In this document: in pieces, positions 1-8,621 of the stretch
Layout: every line of letters starts with the position of its first letter
Numbering within the stretch: the stretch's first letter is position 1
From: Parvicella sp041583015
GTDB lineage: Bacteria > Bacteroidota > Bacteroidia > Flavobacteriales_D > Parvicellaceae
NCBI GenBank assembly: GCA_041583015.1
Contig: JBFHGR010000001.1
Location: 1 to 64,000 of the forward strand
Direction of reading: 5' to 3'
DNA: 64,000 nt
Translations under genes and position numbers: made by a program
The notes under the pieces: generated by a model
Told to the model about the DNA's origin: nothing
The model's database searches: none
The model's input: only the letters and a program-made list of their open reading frames with translations

Positions 1-2
1 TA

Positions 3-299
3 GCAGTTTCTGATGACGTAAATTATTTTGTTCCTGCCTGTGATGTAATATTAAATGCAAACAACCTTAATACATTATCTAAATTAATGAAGTATTCCAA
101 AATAAGTATGAATATTATATGGTCTGGATTCATCCTATCATTTATGTATAATTTTGTGGGACTGTCATTTGCAGTAACAGGATCTCTTTCTCCTGTCATC
201 GCAGCAATTCTCATGCCCCTAAGTTTAATTACTATTGTTGCATTCACATCACTTTCAACAAGATATTATTATAAAAAAATATTTACATTTGCTGCGTAA
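3..299 (+). CDS. ccoI: Copper-translocating P-type ATPase, C-terminal fragment (CcoI/CopA type)
   Basis: The reading frame is already open at base 3 and runs to TAA at 297-299, so this is the 3' end of a gene that begins outside the window. The visible 98 residues contain the end of the phosphorylation domain region (FVPACDVIL) followed by the last two membrane helices, with a GLSFAVTG / LSPVIAAILMPLSS-like pattern typical of the C-terminus of heavy-metal P1B ATPases. Family knowledge: CcoI pumps copper towards the periplasm for the CuB site of cbb3 oxidase, and it normally sits next to ccoS and ccoN as here. The methionine at 87 is internal and is not a start. Specific assignment to CcoI rather than a general CopA rests on the neighbours. 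Confidence 0.85.
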   Translation, partial: AVSDDVNYFVPACDVILNANNLNTLSKLMKYSKISMNIIWSGFILSFMYNFVGLSFAVTGSLSPVIAAILMPLSLITIVAFTSLSTRYYYKKIFTFAA

Positions 300-391
300 A
301 AACTGACATAAATCATGACAGTACTTGACACTTCTCATGCCCAGAGAATTATCAAACCCGTCTCTTTGTAGATAGTTAAATTCATATAGTT

Positions 392-583
392 ATGACAATG
401 ATTTTCATGCTCTCAGCCATTAGTTTGATCCTCGCAATAGGATTTCTTTCGGCTTTTATATGGGCTGTAAAGAGTGGGCAATTTGATGATGACTACACAC
501 CATCAGTTCGTATGCTATACGATGACACAGTAAAAAGTAAAAAATCAAAAAATAAAGAATCAAAAACAAAAATCAAAGAGTAA
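392..583 (+). CDS. ccoS: cbb3-type oxidase assembly protein CcoS
   Basis: This is a 63-residue protein with one N-terminal membrane helix, then the GQFDDDYTPSVRML segment. An aliphatic helix followed by W-A-V-KSGQFDD is the hallmark of CcoS. Family knowledge: CcoS is needed to make cbb3 oxidase active, in heme/copper cofactor insertion, and works with CcoI. The tail is lysine-rich and low complexity. The stop codon TAA shares its last A with the ATG of ccoNO (583), so the two are translationally coupled. A 92-base gap separates it from ccoI. Confidence 0.93.
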   Translation: MTMIFMLSAISLILAIGFLSAFIWAVKSGQFDDDYTPSVRMLYDDTVKSKKSKNKESKTKIKE

Positions 584-2754
584 TGAATGTAGAAAAATTT
601 GCATACGACAATAGCATTGTCAAGAAATTTGCATTAGCAACAGTAATCTGGGGCGTCATTGGTATGCTTGTAGGGTTACTAGCAGCAAGTCAGTTAGTCT
701 GGCCAGAACTTAACTTTACATCGTGGTTAACATTTGGTCGTATTAGACCACTTCATACCAACGCTGTAATTTTTGCATTTGTAGGAAATGGTATTTTCAC
801 AGGTGTTTATTACTCACTTCAGCGTTTATTAAAAACGAGAATGTGGAGTGATAAGTTAAGTAACATCAATTTTTGGGGTTGGCAATTAATCATTCTTTCA
901 GCGGTGTTAACTCTACCTATGGGATACACCACATCAAAAGAATATGCAGAGTTAGAATGGCCTATTGATATTGCCATAACATTACTCTGGGTTGTTTTTG
1001 GTTGGAACATGATGGCAACAATCATCAAAAGAAGAGTACAGCATTTATATGTCGCGATTTGGTTTTACATTGCCACATTCGTTACTGTAGCAGTTTTACA
1101 TATTGTCAACTCTTTTGAAATGCCTGTTCACTTCATGAAAAGTTATTCTGCATTCGCAGGAGTACAAGACGCCCTCGTTCAGTGGTGGTATGGACACAAT
1201 GCAGTAGCATTCTTCTTGACTACACCATATTTAGGATTGATGTACTATTTTGTTCCTAAAGCTGCAGATAGACCTGTATATTCATATAGACTTTCTATTA
1301 TTCACTTTTGGGCTTTGATTTTCTTATATATTTGGGCTGGTCCTCACCACTTATTATACACATCATTACCAGACTGGGCTCAATCTTTAGGTGTTGCATT
1401 CTCTGTAATGCTCTTAGCCCCATCTTGGGGAGGTATGTTGAATGGTCTTCTTACATTAAGAGGTGCATGGGACAAAGTTAGAGATGATGTAGTTCTAAAA
1501 TTCATGGTAGTTGCAATTACCGCTTATGGTATGTCTACTTTTGAAGGCCCAATGTTATCATTGAAATTCTTCAATACACTTTCTCACTTTACAGATTGGA
1601 CAGTTGCTCACGTTCACGTTGGAGGACTTGGATGGAACGGTATGTTGACTTTCGGTATGCTATACTACATTATACCTAGAATGTATGGTGGTAAACTTTA
1701 CTCTAAAAAATTAGCGAACTATCATTTCTGGATTGCTACAATGGGAATTTTACTTTATGCTATTCCTTTATATTGGGCTGGATTTGTTCAAGGGTTTATG
1801 TGGCAAGACTTCAATGGAGACGGTACTTTGGTAAACAAAGACTTCCTAGAAACAGTTACTCAATTAAAACCATATTATGCCATGAGAGCAGCAGGTGGTG
1901 CCCTTTACATATCTGGAGCTATTCTAATGGCGTATAACTTATTAATGACTGCTAAAAAAGGAGTTTTCCTTCGTAATGAAGAAGCAGAGGCACCTGCATT
2001 AGTTAAAAACGCTAAGCATCATGATGATGGATATTGGCATAGAATTATCGAAAGAAAACCTATGAGAATGTTACTTCTTAGTCTTATTGTAATTTTGATT
2101 GGAGGAATCGTAGAGATAGTACCTACAATGATTATTAAATCTAATATTCCTACTATTTCTAGTGTACAACCATACACACCGCTTGAATTAGAGGGTAGAG
2201 ACATTTATATCGCTAACGGTTGTTCCAACTGTCACAGCCAAATGGTAAGACCTTTAAGATTTGAGACCGAAAGATATGGGGAGTACTCAAAAGCAGGTGA
2301 GTTTGTTTATGACCATCCTTTCTTATGGGGATCAAAACGTACTGGTCCAGATTTAGCAAGAGAGGGACAAGGAAATAAATTGGCTAAATCTGATTACTGG
2401 CATTATAATCACTTGATAAGACCTGCGGAAGTTTCTACCGGTTCGATTATGCCAGCATACGATTTCCTTAAAGAAACACCATTAGATAGATCATATACTA
2501 AAACAAAATTGGAAGCAATGATTAGTATTGGTGTTCCTTACTCTGATAGTATTTTAAATAACTACGATGCCATAATGGATGCTCAAGCTGACTCCATAAC
2601 GAAAAACATCGAGAAAGATTTGAAAGGCTTAGGTGTAGAACTTAATGCTAAGAATTTTGACAAAATCAAAAAATCTGAAATTGTAGCACTAATTGCCTAC
2701 TTACAGAGATTAGGTTCTGACATTCACAAATTAGAAACTACAGAAAAACAATAA
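583..2754 (+). CDS. ccoNO: cbb3-type cytochrome c oxidase, fused subunits I and II (CcoN-CcoO)
   Basis: This 723-residue protein is a fusion. Residues 1 to about 480 form the multi-helix heme-copper subunit I, with conserved histidine segments such as WWYGHNAV, GPHHLLY and VAHVHVGGLGWNG. After a linker and one more helix (about 500-520) comes a subunit II domain with one heme c motif, C547-S-N-C550-H551, followed by Q-M-V-R-P as in CcoO. Known role: terminal oxidase with high oxygen affinity; subunit I holds heme b, heme b3 and CuB, and CcoO passes electrons to it. Fusion of N and O is common in Bacteroidota. The gene lies second after ccoS in the operon and overlaps it by one base. Confidence 0.97.
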   Translation: MNVEKFAYDNSIVKKFALATVIWGVIGMLVGLLAASQLVWPELNFTSWLTFGRIRPLHTNAVIFAFVGNGIFTGVYYSLQRLLKTRMWSDKLSNINFWGWQLIILSAVLTLPMGYTTSKEYAELEWPIDIAITLLWVVFGWNMMATIIKRRVQHLYVAIWFYIATFVTVAVLHIVNSFEMPVHFMKSYSAFAGVQDALVQWWYGHNAVAFFLTTPYLGLMYYFVPKAADRPVYSYRLSIIHFWALIFLYIWAGPHHLLYTSLPDWAQSLGVAFSVMLLAPSWGGMLNGLLTLRGAWDKVRDDVVLKFMVVAITAYGMSTFEGPMLSLKFFNTLSHFTDWTVAHVHVGGLGWNGMLTFGMLYYIIPRMYGGKLYSKKLANYHFWIATMGILLYAIPLYWAGFVQGFMWQDFNGDGTLVNKDFLETVTQLKPYYAMRAAGGALYISGAILMAYNLLMTAKKGVFLRNEEAEAPALVKNAKHHDDGYWHRIIERKPMRMLLLSLIVILIGGIVEIVPTMIIKSNIPTISSVQPYTPLELEGRDIYIANGCSNCHSQMVRPLRFETERYGEYSKAGEFVYDHPFLWGSKRTGPDLAREGQGNKLAKSDYWHYNHLIRPAEVSTGSIMPAYDFLKETPLDRSYTKTKLEAMISIGVPYSDSILNNYDAIMDAQADSITKNIEKDLKGLGVELNAKNFDKIKKSEIVALIAYLQRLGSDIHKLETTEKQ

Positions 2755-2758
2755 AATC

Positions 2759-2977
2759 ATGTTAAAATATATAAAGAATCATATGACAAGTATTGATGGG
2801 ATTGAGATATATCCCATCATCTCATTGCTCATTTTCTTCATCTTCTTCATTCTTCTATTTGTATATGTATTTAGAGGAGGAAAGAACAGATTTAAAGAAG
2901 TAAGTCTTTATCCTATGTCTGATGAAATTGAAGGCAAGACACCAGTAACCAAATCTAGTAGTGAAATAAAAAAATAA
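2759..2977 (+). CDS. ccoQ: cbb3 oxidase small subunit CcoQ (FixQ)
   Basis: A 72-residue single-helix protein with a hydrophobic core at about 20-40 (ISLLIFFIFFILLFVYVF) followed by RGGKNRFKEVSLYP. Small proteins with one helix and a short basic cytosolic tail between ccoO and ccoP are CcoQ/FixQ. Known role: stabilises association of CcoP with the core complex. It starts 4 bases after the ccoNO stop and ends 4 bases before ccoP, so it is part of the same transcript. Confidence 0.85.
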   Translation: MLKYIKNHMTSIDGIEIYPIISLLIFFIFFILLFVYVFRGGKNRFKEVSLYPMSDEIEGKTPVTKSSSEIKK

Positions 2978-2981
2978 TCAA

Positions 2982-3968
2982 ATGGACTATCAATTAATTT
3001 TCTGGATGCTATGCGCTACAACTCTTATTCTAGTAGTAGGGATATTTGTTATGGCAGGCTCTATTAAAGCAATCCTAAAAAGCAGAAACAAAAGCATAGA
3101 CAATAAGCAAGATCAAGGTGGATCTAAGCTTATTAAAACAATACTCGTTATTATAGGAACTGGAATATCTAGTTCTATGCTAGCGGCATCTCCTGGACAG
3201 TCAACAGCAATATTTCAACCTACATTAATGGATGTAATAGGAGTGGTCATAGTCAACGTTCTTTTACTATTCGTTTTTCTTTACTTCAAAAACATTTTTG
3301 AAAGTTTAGCCAAAGATTTATTACCGGCCAAAGCAGTCAAAGAAAGAAGTGCTTGGTTTAAAATCAATAAAATCCTTGTAGATGCTGTAGAAATAGAGGA
3401 TGAAAAGGACATCTTGATGGATCACGAATATGATGGTATTAGAGAACTTGACAACAACCTTCCACCATGGTGGAAATGGGGTTTCTACGCTACCATTGTT
3501 TTTGCCATTATATACCTTAGTGTTTATCACGTATTCAAAGTTGGAGATTTGCAAATTGCTGAATTTAACAGAAGTAATGCTGAAGCCGAAATTGCTATTG
3601 CTGAATTTAAAAAAGCGCAAAACTTAAACGTTGACGAAACTACAGTAACACTCATGGTTGACCCAGCCGACATCAAAGAAGGTAAGTCATTATTTACAAA
3701 AAACTGCGTTAGCTGTCATGGACCAGACGGTGGTGGAGGTATTGGTGCCAACCTTTCTGATAATCATTGGCTTTATGGAAACGACATCAAAAATGTATTT
3801 AGCACTATTAAATATGGAGCAAATAACGGGATGAGAAGTTGGAACGATGATTTTAATGGCGTACAAATCCAACAAATAGCATCTTTTATCCTAACATCTA
3901 TTGAAGGTACAAACGTACCTAATGGAAAAGAAGCAGAAGGTGAAATTTACGAAAAAGTAATTCAATAA
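2982..3968 (+). CDS. ccoP: cbb3 oxidase subunit III, single-heme cytochrome c (CcoP)
   Basis: A 328-residue membrane cytochrome. It has N-terminal helices at about 7-28, 55-70 and 85-105, then the CcoP signature DNNLPPWWKWGFY leading into a further helix, and a periplasmic cytochrome c domain with one heme motif C242-V-S-C245-H246 followed by GPDGGGG. Proteobacterial CcoP has two heme c groups; only one CxxCH is visible here, as in other Bacteroidota versions. The extra N-terminal helices are also a Bacteroidota feature. Role: accepts electrons from cytochrome bc or alternative complex III and hands them to CcoO. It is followed 9 bases later by ccoG. Confidence 0.95.
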   Translation: MDYQLIFWMLCATTLILVVGIFVMAGSIKAILKSRNKSIDNKQDQGGSKLIKTILVIIGTGISSSMLAASPGQSTAIFQPTLMDVIGVVIVNVLLLFVFLYFKNIFESLAKDLLPAKAVKERSAWFKINKILVDAVEIEDEKDILMDHEYDGIRELDNNLPPWWKWGFYATIVFAIIYLSVYHVFKVGDLQIAEFNRSNAEAEIAIAEFKKAQNLNVDETTVTLMVDPADIKEGKSLFTKNCVSCHGPDGGGGIGANLSDNHWLYGNDIKNVFSTIKYGANNGMRSWNDDFNGVQIQQIASFILTSIEGTNVPNGKEAEGEIYEKVIQ

Positions 3969-3977
3969 CTTCAACTA

Positions 3978-5369
3978 ATGAGTACTGAAAAAACATTTAG
4001 AGATTCCATATCAACAGTAGATGAGAAAGGAAAAAGAGTTTGGGTTTACCCTAAAAAACCTAGTGGGTGGTTTTTTGAAAAGCGTAAATACTTAAGTTAC
4101 GTTCTTTTATTATTGTTATTTGGTATGCCTTACCTAAAAATAAATGGTGAGCCAGTACTCATGTTCAATATTTTGGAGAGAAAATTTGTTTTCTTTGGAC
4201 AAATATTTCTACCTCAAGATATGTATATCTTTGCTTTGGCAATGATAACTTTCGTGGTTTTTATTACAGTATTTACCATAATTTTCGGAAGGCTTTTCTG
4301 CGGTTGGATTTGTCCTCAAACTATTTTTATGGAAATGGTTTTCAGAAGAATAGAATACTGGATAGAAGGAGATTGGACACATCAAAAAAAACTAAATAAA
4401 CAAAAGTGGGATGCTGAGAAAATTCGTAAAAAAACTTTAAAACATGTAATCTTTTGGCTTATTTCATTTTTTATTGCCAATACCTTCTTAATGTACATCA
4501 TTGGTTACGAAAATGTATTTGAAATCATAAAACAAGGACCTATTGCTAACATAGGAGGCTTTATAGCAATCGTCATTTTTACATTTGTTTTCTACGGTGT
4601 GTTTGCTTTTATGAGAGAACAAGTTTGTACAACAGTTTGTCCCTATGGAAGATTGCAAGGGGTTCTGCTAGATAAAAACTCACTAGTTGTTGCATATGAT
4701 TATGTAAGAGGAGAAGGGCGAGCAAAGTTTAAGAAAAATGAAGACAGAAAAGAAGCTGGTAAAGGTGACTGCATAGACTGTAAACAATGTGTAAATGTCT
4801 GTCCAACAGGAATAGATATTCGAAACGGAACGCAATTAGAATGTGTCAATTGTACGGCTTGTATTGATGCATGTGATGCCATGATGGAAAATGTAAATCT
4901 TCCTAAAGGGTTAATTAAATTTGCATCTGAAGACGGCATAAAAAACAACAAGCCTTTTATTTGGACTACTAGAGTAAAAGTTTATGTTACTATTCTTGTT
5001 ATACTTTCTGGAATTTTAGCTGCTTTGCTTATTAGTAGAGATAATATTGAAACTACAGTTTTACGTACAAGAGGAACTTTATTTCAAAAATACGATGATG
5101 AACACTACTCTAATATTTATGATTTAACCATCATTAATAAAACCAGAGATGAAATGGACTTAACTATTAAAGTATTGGAAGGTCCAGGCTTTGTCAAATT
5201 AATTGGAAACGATCTTCATCTAGGAGATCAAACGAAGTTGCATACTAAATTCATGGTCATTATCAATAAGGATGAAATTGAATCCAATATAGATCTTGTA
5301 CTTGGTTTATACAAAGGAGATGAACTTATTGAAAAAGTGAATGCTTCATTTTTAGGACCGAACATTTAA
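3978..5369 (+). CDS. ccoG: Cytochrome c oxidase accessory protein CcoG (FixG/RdxA)
   Basis: A 463-residue polytopic membrane ferredoxin. It has helices at about 40-50, 83-103, 155-175 and 190-210, a CGWICP motif (C108, C112), a second membrane-proximal pair (C217, C221), then two 4Fe-4S clusters (C265, C268, C271, C275 and C288, C291, C294, C298). After a last helix near 330-350 there is a periplasmic Ig-like domain. Family knowledge: CcoG is a copper(II) reductase or copper chaperone in cbb3 oxidase assembly. It lies directly after ccoP and before ccoH, matching the ccoGHIS order seen elsewhere with the I and S genes moved upstream. Confidence 0.95.
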   Translation: MSTEKTFRDSISTVDEKGKRVWVYPKKPSGWFFEKRKYLSYVLLLLLFGMPYLKINGEPVLMFNILERKFVFFGQIFLPQDMYIFALAMITFVVFITVFTIIFGRLFCGWICPQTIFMEMVFRRIEYWIEGDWTHQKKLNKQKWDAEKIRKKTLKHVIFWLISFFIANTFLMYIIGYENVFEIIKQGPIANIGGFIAIVIFTFVFYGVFAFMREQVCTTVCPYGRLQGVLLDKNSLVVAYDYVRGEGRAKFKKNEDRKEAGKGDCIDCKQCVNVCPTGIDIRNGTQLECVNCTACIDACDAMMENVNLPKGLIKFASEDGIKNNKPFIWTTRVKVYVTILVILSGILAALLISRDNIETTVLRTRGTLFQKYDDEHYSNIYDLTIINKTRDEMDLTIKVLEGPGFVKLIGNDLHLGDQTKLHTKFMVIINKDEIESNIDLVLGLYKGDELIEKVNASFLGPNI

Positions 5370-5382
5370 AAATAATAATATT

Positions 5383-5823
5383 ATGAAATTTAACTGGGGA
5401 ACAGGCATTACAATATTTATAATACTATTTGTAACATTTATTTTATCATTTGTATTTACAGCCGCTTATACACACACTGATTTGTATGCAGAAGATTATT
5501 ACCAACAAGAATTGGATTATCAGGAAACAATTAAGGCTAAAAGCAATGCTCATAATGTCAGTACTGATCTATTCTTGAGTCAAGGGACTAAAAGTATTGT
5601 GATTCACTTTCCTGACTCAGTGCATATGGACCATGGATCTGGCACTGTACAATTCTACAGACCCAATGATGCTGATGACGATGTTTTATATGATTTGGAG
5701 CCTGTAAATAATAAAATGGTAATTGATAAATCAAAACTATCTCCGGGAAAATATAATGTTAAACTATTCTGGAAAGAGGCAGGACATGACTTTTTAGTTT
5801 TAAAAGAAATTATTGTAGAATGA
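5383..5823 (+). CDS. ccoH: FixH/CcoH-family assembly protein
   Basis: A 146-residue protein with one N-terminal helix (about residues 7-28: ITIFIILFVTFILSFVFTAA) and a periplasmic domain containing YAEDYYQQELDYQETI, the typical FixH motif just after the helix. Known role: CcoH is a stable partner of cbb3 oxidase during assembly. The last bases form an ATGA overlap with the next gene (5820-5823), so the two are coupled. The assignment follows from topology, motif and position after ccoG. Confidence 0.88.
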   Translation: MKFNWGTGITIFIILFVTFILSFVFTAAYTHTDLYAEDYYQQELDYQETIKAKSNAHNVSTDLFLSQGTKSIVIHFPDSVHMDHGSGTVQFYRPNDADDDVLYDLEPVNNKMVIDKSKLSPGKYNVKLFWKEAGHDFLVLKEIIVE

Positions 5824-6560
5824 TATATATTTGGAGTGCATTATCATTAGGCTTAATAAGCAATTTTCACTGCCTCGGAATGTGTGGACCTATAGCACTT
5901 GCAATTCCAGTTAAGTCTAATTCTCCAGGTGCAAGAATTTCGAGTATCCTGCTGTATAACACAGGAAGAATTCTAACCTATGCGCTACTTGGAGGAATCT
6001 TTGGTATTTTTGGACAAGGACTTTTTTTAATGGGTATTCAGCAGCAACTCTCCATCATTCTGGGTGCTGTAATCGTTATAAGCGCTGTAATGATTTTACT
6101 TAATAGAAAATTATCATTTACGGATAAATTACTAAAAGGAAAACTCTTAAAACTTCAGCAAGCAATGGCTAAATACCTGAAAAAGCAAGGTTATATCAAT
6201 AATTTTGTCCTTGGATTATTGAATGGTTTATTACCTTGTGGCTTAGTATATTTTGCTTTGGTTGGCGCTTTAGCTACTGGCAGTATACTATCCGGTATCA
6301 TTTTCATGGTAATGTTTGGCGTTGGCACATTACCTGTAATGGTACTTCTACCATGGATTAAAGATTATCTAACAACTTCATTTAGACACAAACTCCAAAA
6401 ACTTATTCCGGTAATGCTGATTGTGTTTGGCGGGTTACTAATTGTAAGAGGGGCTAATTTAGGTATTCCATACCTAAGTCCTAAAGTTGAGAAACCTAAG
6501 ACCACCATCGTAGACGGTAAGGAGCAAATAGAAGAAGTAAAGGTGCATAGTTGTCACTAA
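5820..6560 (+). CDS. TauE/SafE-like membrane protein of cbb3 clusters
   Basis: A 246-residue, roughly six-helix membrane protein. It opens with NFHCLGMCGPIALA (H17, C18, C22) and has a matching NGLLPCGLVYFAL segment near residue 140, the two half-repeats of the DsbD-like/UreH-type branch often annotated as sulfite exporter TauE/SafE. Such genes regularly close ccoNOQPGH(I)S operons in Bacteroidota. Role is not established; a copper or redox transport function in oxidase assembly is an inference from the invariant Cys/His and the neighbours. The tail ends VKVHSCH, a potential metal-binding end. The stop lies 6 bases from the convergent peroxidase gene, with no clear terminator between them. 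Confidence 0.85.
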   Translation: MIYIWSALSLGLISNFHCLGMCGPIALAIPVKSNSPGARISSILLYNTGRILTYALLGGIFGIFGQGLFLMGIQQQLSIILGAVIVISAVMILLNRKLSFTDKLLKGKLLKLQQAMAKYLKKQGYINNFVLGLLNGLLPCGLVYFALVGALATGSILSGIIFMVMFGVGTLPVMVLLPWIKDYLTTSFRHKLQKLIPVMLIVFGGLLIVRGANLGIPYLSPKVEKPKTTIVDGKEQIEEVKVHSCH

Positions 6561-6566
6561 AAACAA

Positions 6567-7631
6567 CTACCAAGGATTTCTAAATTTTGGATTGTTTATA
6601 AAGTCAGGATCAGAAAACATGAGCAAAAACTCCTTCAACTCATAAATCTCCTGAGGATTTAATTGAACACCACCTTGTGCCGAAAACTCCATCAATGGAC
6701 TTATATTAGGAGAACTATGTTGCAATCCTGTAGAGTAATGTGCAATTACTTCATCCAAAGTAGCAAATCTACCATCATGCATATAAGGTGCACTAAACTC
6801 AATATTTCTCAATGGAGGAACTTTAAAAGTAAAATTATCTGCGGCAATTCCTGTCACGGCTCCCCTTCCTGAATCTAATGGCAAAGCATCAAGCCCATTA
6901 TTTTTAAAACTGTGATCAGTTGTTAGTATACCTCCATGACAGTGAAAGCAATCCCCACCACTTAAGGCATTAAAAGAATCAAAACCTGCTTGCTGAGCTG
7001 GCGTAAAAATTGCATCACCCCTAAGCACTTTATCGTATTGAGAATTGGCAGAAATCATAGTTCTTAAAAACTGTGCTAATGCTTTCGCTGCATGTGTTGA
7101 ATCATAATTCACTACTCCAAAGGCCTCAAAAAACATCGTTTCATACTTCTCATCACCTCGAATTTCTGATATAAAATTACTCCATTTCTCATGCATTTCA
7201 ATGGGGTCTTCCACAGGCATTAATACCTGATCCTCCAAAGTCAATGCTCTCCCATCCCAAAAGTAATTACTTGCCCATCCTAAATTTTGAAGCACCATGG
7301 AATTTCTTCTTCCTTGAATACCATCAATACCTATACTAACAGCAGAAGTATCTGAGAATGCAGCAGATGGTATGTGACAACTAGCACAAGCCATTGTATT
7401 ATCTCCGCTTAGCCTTGTATCCCAAAACAAGTGACGCCCTAACTTAACGCCTTCCATTGTTAGAGGATTATCACTCGGTATAACCATCTCTGGGAAGTTA
7501 CTTGGCAAATCCAAATTGTAAGGAGTAGGACTGTAGATTGGCCTAGGCAAATCTTGATCTTTTCTACAATTGGTAAGCATTATAAGAAGTAAACCTAAAA
7601 CTATTACATATCTATAATTTAAAACTTTCAT
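6567..7631 (-). CDS. Diheme cytochrome c peroxidase, MauG/MbnH-like lipoprotein (Trp retained)
   Basis: A 354-residue lipoprotein: signal peptide with lipobox Cys22, then two heme c motifs, C82-A-S-C85-H86 and C228-F-H-C231-H232. The FWDGRALTLEDQ segment (W125) matches the conserved inter-heme Trp region of bacterial diheme peroxidases, and PLRNIEFSAPYMHDGRF the distal C-terminal region. Family: CcpA peroxidases reduce H2O2; MauG and MbnH use a bis-Fe(IV) state to modify a partner protein. An MbnP gene lies two genes upstream, so an MbnH-like maturation role is plausible. Its ATG overlaps the end of the preceding peroxidase gene by 4 bases, so it is the last gene of the operon. Confidence 0.9.
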   Translation of the reverse strand: MKVLNYRYVIVLGLLLIMLTNCRKDQDLPRPIYSPTPYNLDLPSNFPEMVIPSDNPLTMEGVKLGRHLFWDTRLSGDNTMACASCHIPSAAFSDTSAVSIGIDGIQGRRNSMVLQNLGWASNYFWDGRALTLEDQVLMPVEDPIEMHEKWSNFISEIRGDEKYETMFFEAFGVVNYDSTHAAKALAQFLRTMISANSQYDKVLRGDAIFTPAQQAGFDSFNALSGGDCFHCHGGILTTDHSFKNNGLDALPLDSGRGAVTGIAADNFTFKVPPLRNIEFSAPYMHDGRFATLDEVIAHYSTGLQHSSPNISPLMEFSAQGGVQLNPQEIYELKEFLLMFSDPDFINNPKFRNPW

Positions 7632-8617
7632 TGTTCACCAAATTTATAGTCATTTAATGAAAGAAGGAATGCTTTCAACGCTTCTTTTTCACTTTGACTC
7701 AAATTAAGAGGAAATACTTCCTCACTTTTATTGATATGATTGCTACCTCCAGAGTTATAATGTTCAATCACTTCGTCAATTGTAGAAAAACTTCCATCAA
7801 ACATATAAGGACCTGTAAATGATAAATTTCGGAGGCTAGCCACCTTAAACTTACCTACATCTTCAGGCAATCCAGTAATTACTGCCCTTCCAGTATCGAT
7901 ATAAGTTTCGTATATACCATTGTTTTGAAAACTGTAATTTGAAAAATCATGACCGGAATGACACGCTATACAATTGGCCTTACCTTGAAAAATATCATAC
8001 CCCAATTTTTCTTGCTCATTCAATGCTTGTTCATCTCCTTTCAAATATTCATCAAATTTAGAATTACCAGAAATTAAACTTCTTAAATATGTTGCTAAAC
8101 TTCTACTGACAACGTAAGGTGTAACCTCTGTTCCAAATATCTTATAAGAAAGTGACTTGTAGTTTTCATCTTCATTCAATTTATCACAAACTTCATTTAT
8201 CGTCATATCCATTTCAACGGTATTCTCAATGGGAGAAATAACTTGAATTTCCAATGATGGGGCTCCTCCATCCTTGAAAAAATAAGGGTGATAGCCTAGA
8301 TTAAACAGAGGTGGAGAGTTTCTTTTGGTTTGCTCGCCATAAAGTCCAATACTCAAACTACCAGTATCAGAAAAAGCCAAATATTGATGATGGCAACTTG
8401 CACAGGAAACAGTATTATTTCTTGACAGTTTTACATCTTCAAAAAGTAATTTTCCTAATTTGATCTTCTGAGGAGTAATAGGATTATCTTCAGGAATCTC
8501 CATTGCAGGAAAATGGTCAGGAATATCAAACTCATAAGAATAAGAAGGCAAAACCTCCTCCTTTCTACAGGATGATATTCCTGCCCAAATAATTAATATG
8601 TAAATTAATTTTTTCAA
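7628..8617 (-). CDS. Diheme cytochrome c peroxidase, MauG/MbnH-like lipoprotein (Lys in place of Trp)
   Basis: A 329-residue lipoprotein (lipobox Cys17) with two heme motifs, C72-A-S-C75-H76 and C216-I-A-C219-H220, and the C-terminal NLSFTGPYMFDGSF region of the family. It is a paralogue of the gene just downstream: both share the order lipobox, IP..NP.T...KLG+.LF, CASCH, SIG, PI, heme 2, PYM.DG. The segment matching FWDGR is YFFKDGG here, so the Trp that bridges the hemes in CcpA/MauG is Lys115. This suggests that the two paralogues do different jobs. It lies 4 bases after mbnP on the same strand. Substrate unknown. Confidence 0.9.
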   Translation of the reverse strand: MKKLIYILIIWAGISSCRKEEVLPSYSYEFDIPDHFPAMEIPEDNPITPQKIKLGKLLFEDVKLSRNNTVSCASCHHQYLAFSDTGSLSIGLYGEQTKRNSPPLFNLGYHPYFFKDGGAPSLEIQVISPIENTVEMDMTINEVCDKLNEDENYKSLSYKIFGTEVTPYVVSRSLATYLRSLISGNSKFDEYLKGDEQALNEQEKLGYDIFQGKANCIACHSGHDFSNYSFQNNGIYETYIDTGRAVITGLPEDVGKFKVASLRNLSFTGPYMFDGSFSTIDEVIEHYNSGGSNHINKSEEVFPLNLSQSEKEALKAFLLSLNDYKFGEQ

Positions 8618-8621
8618 TTTA

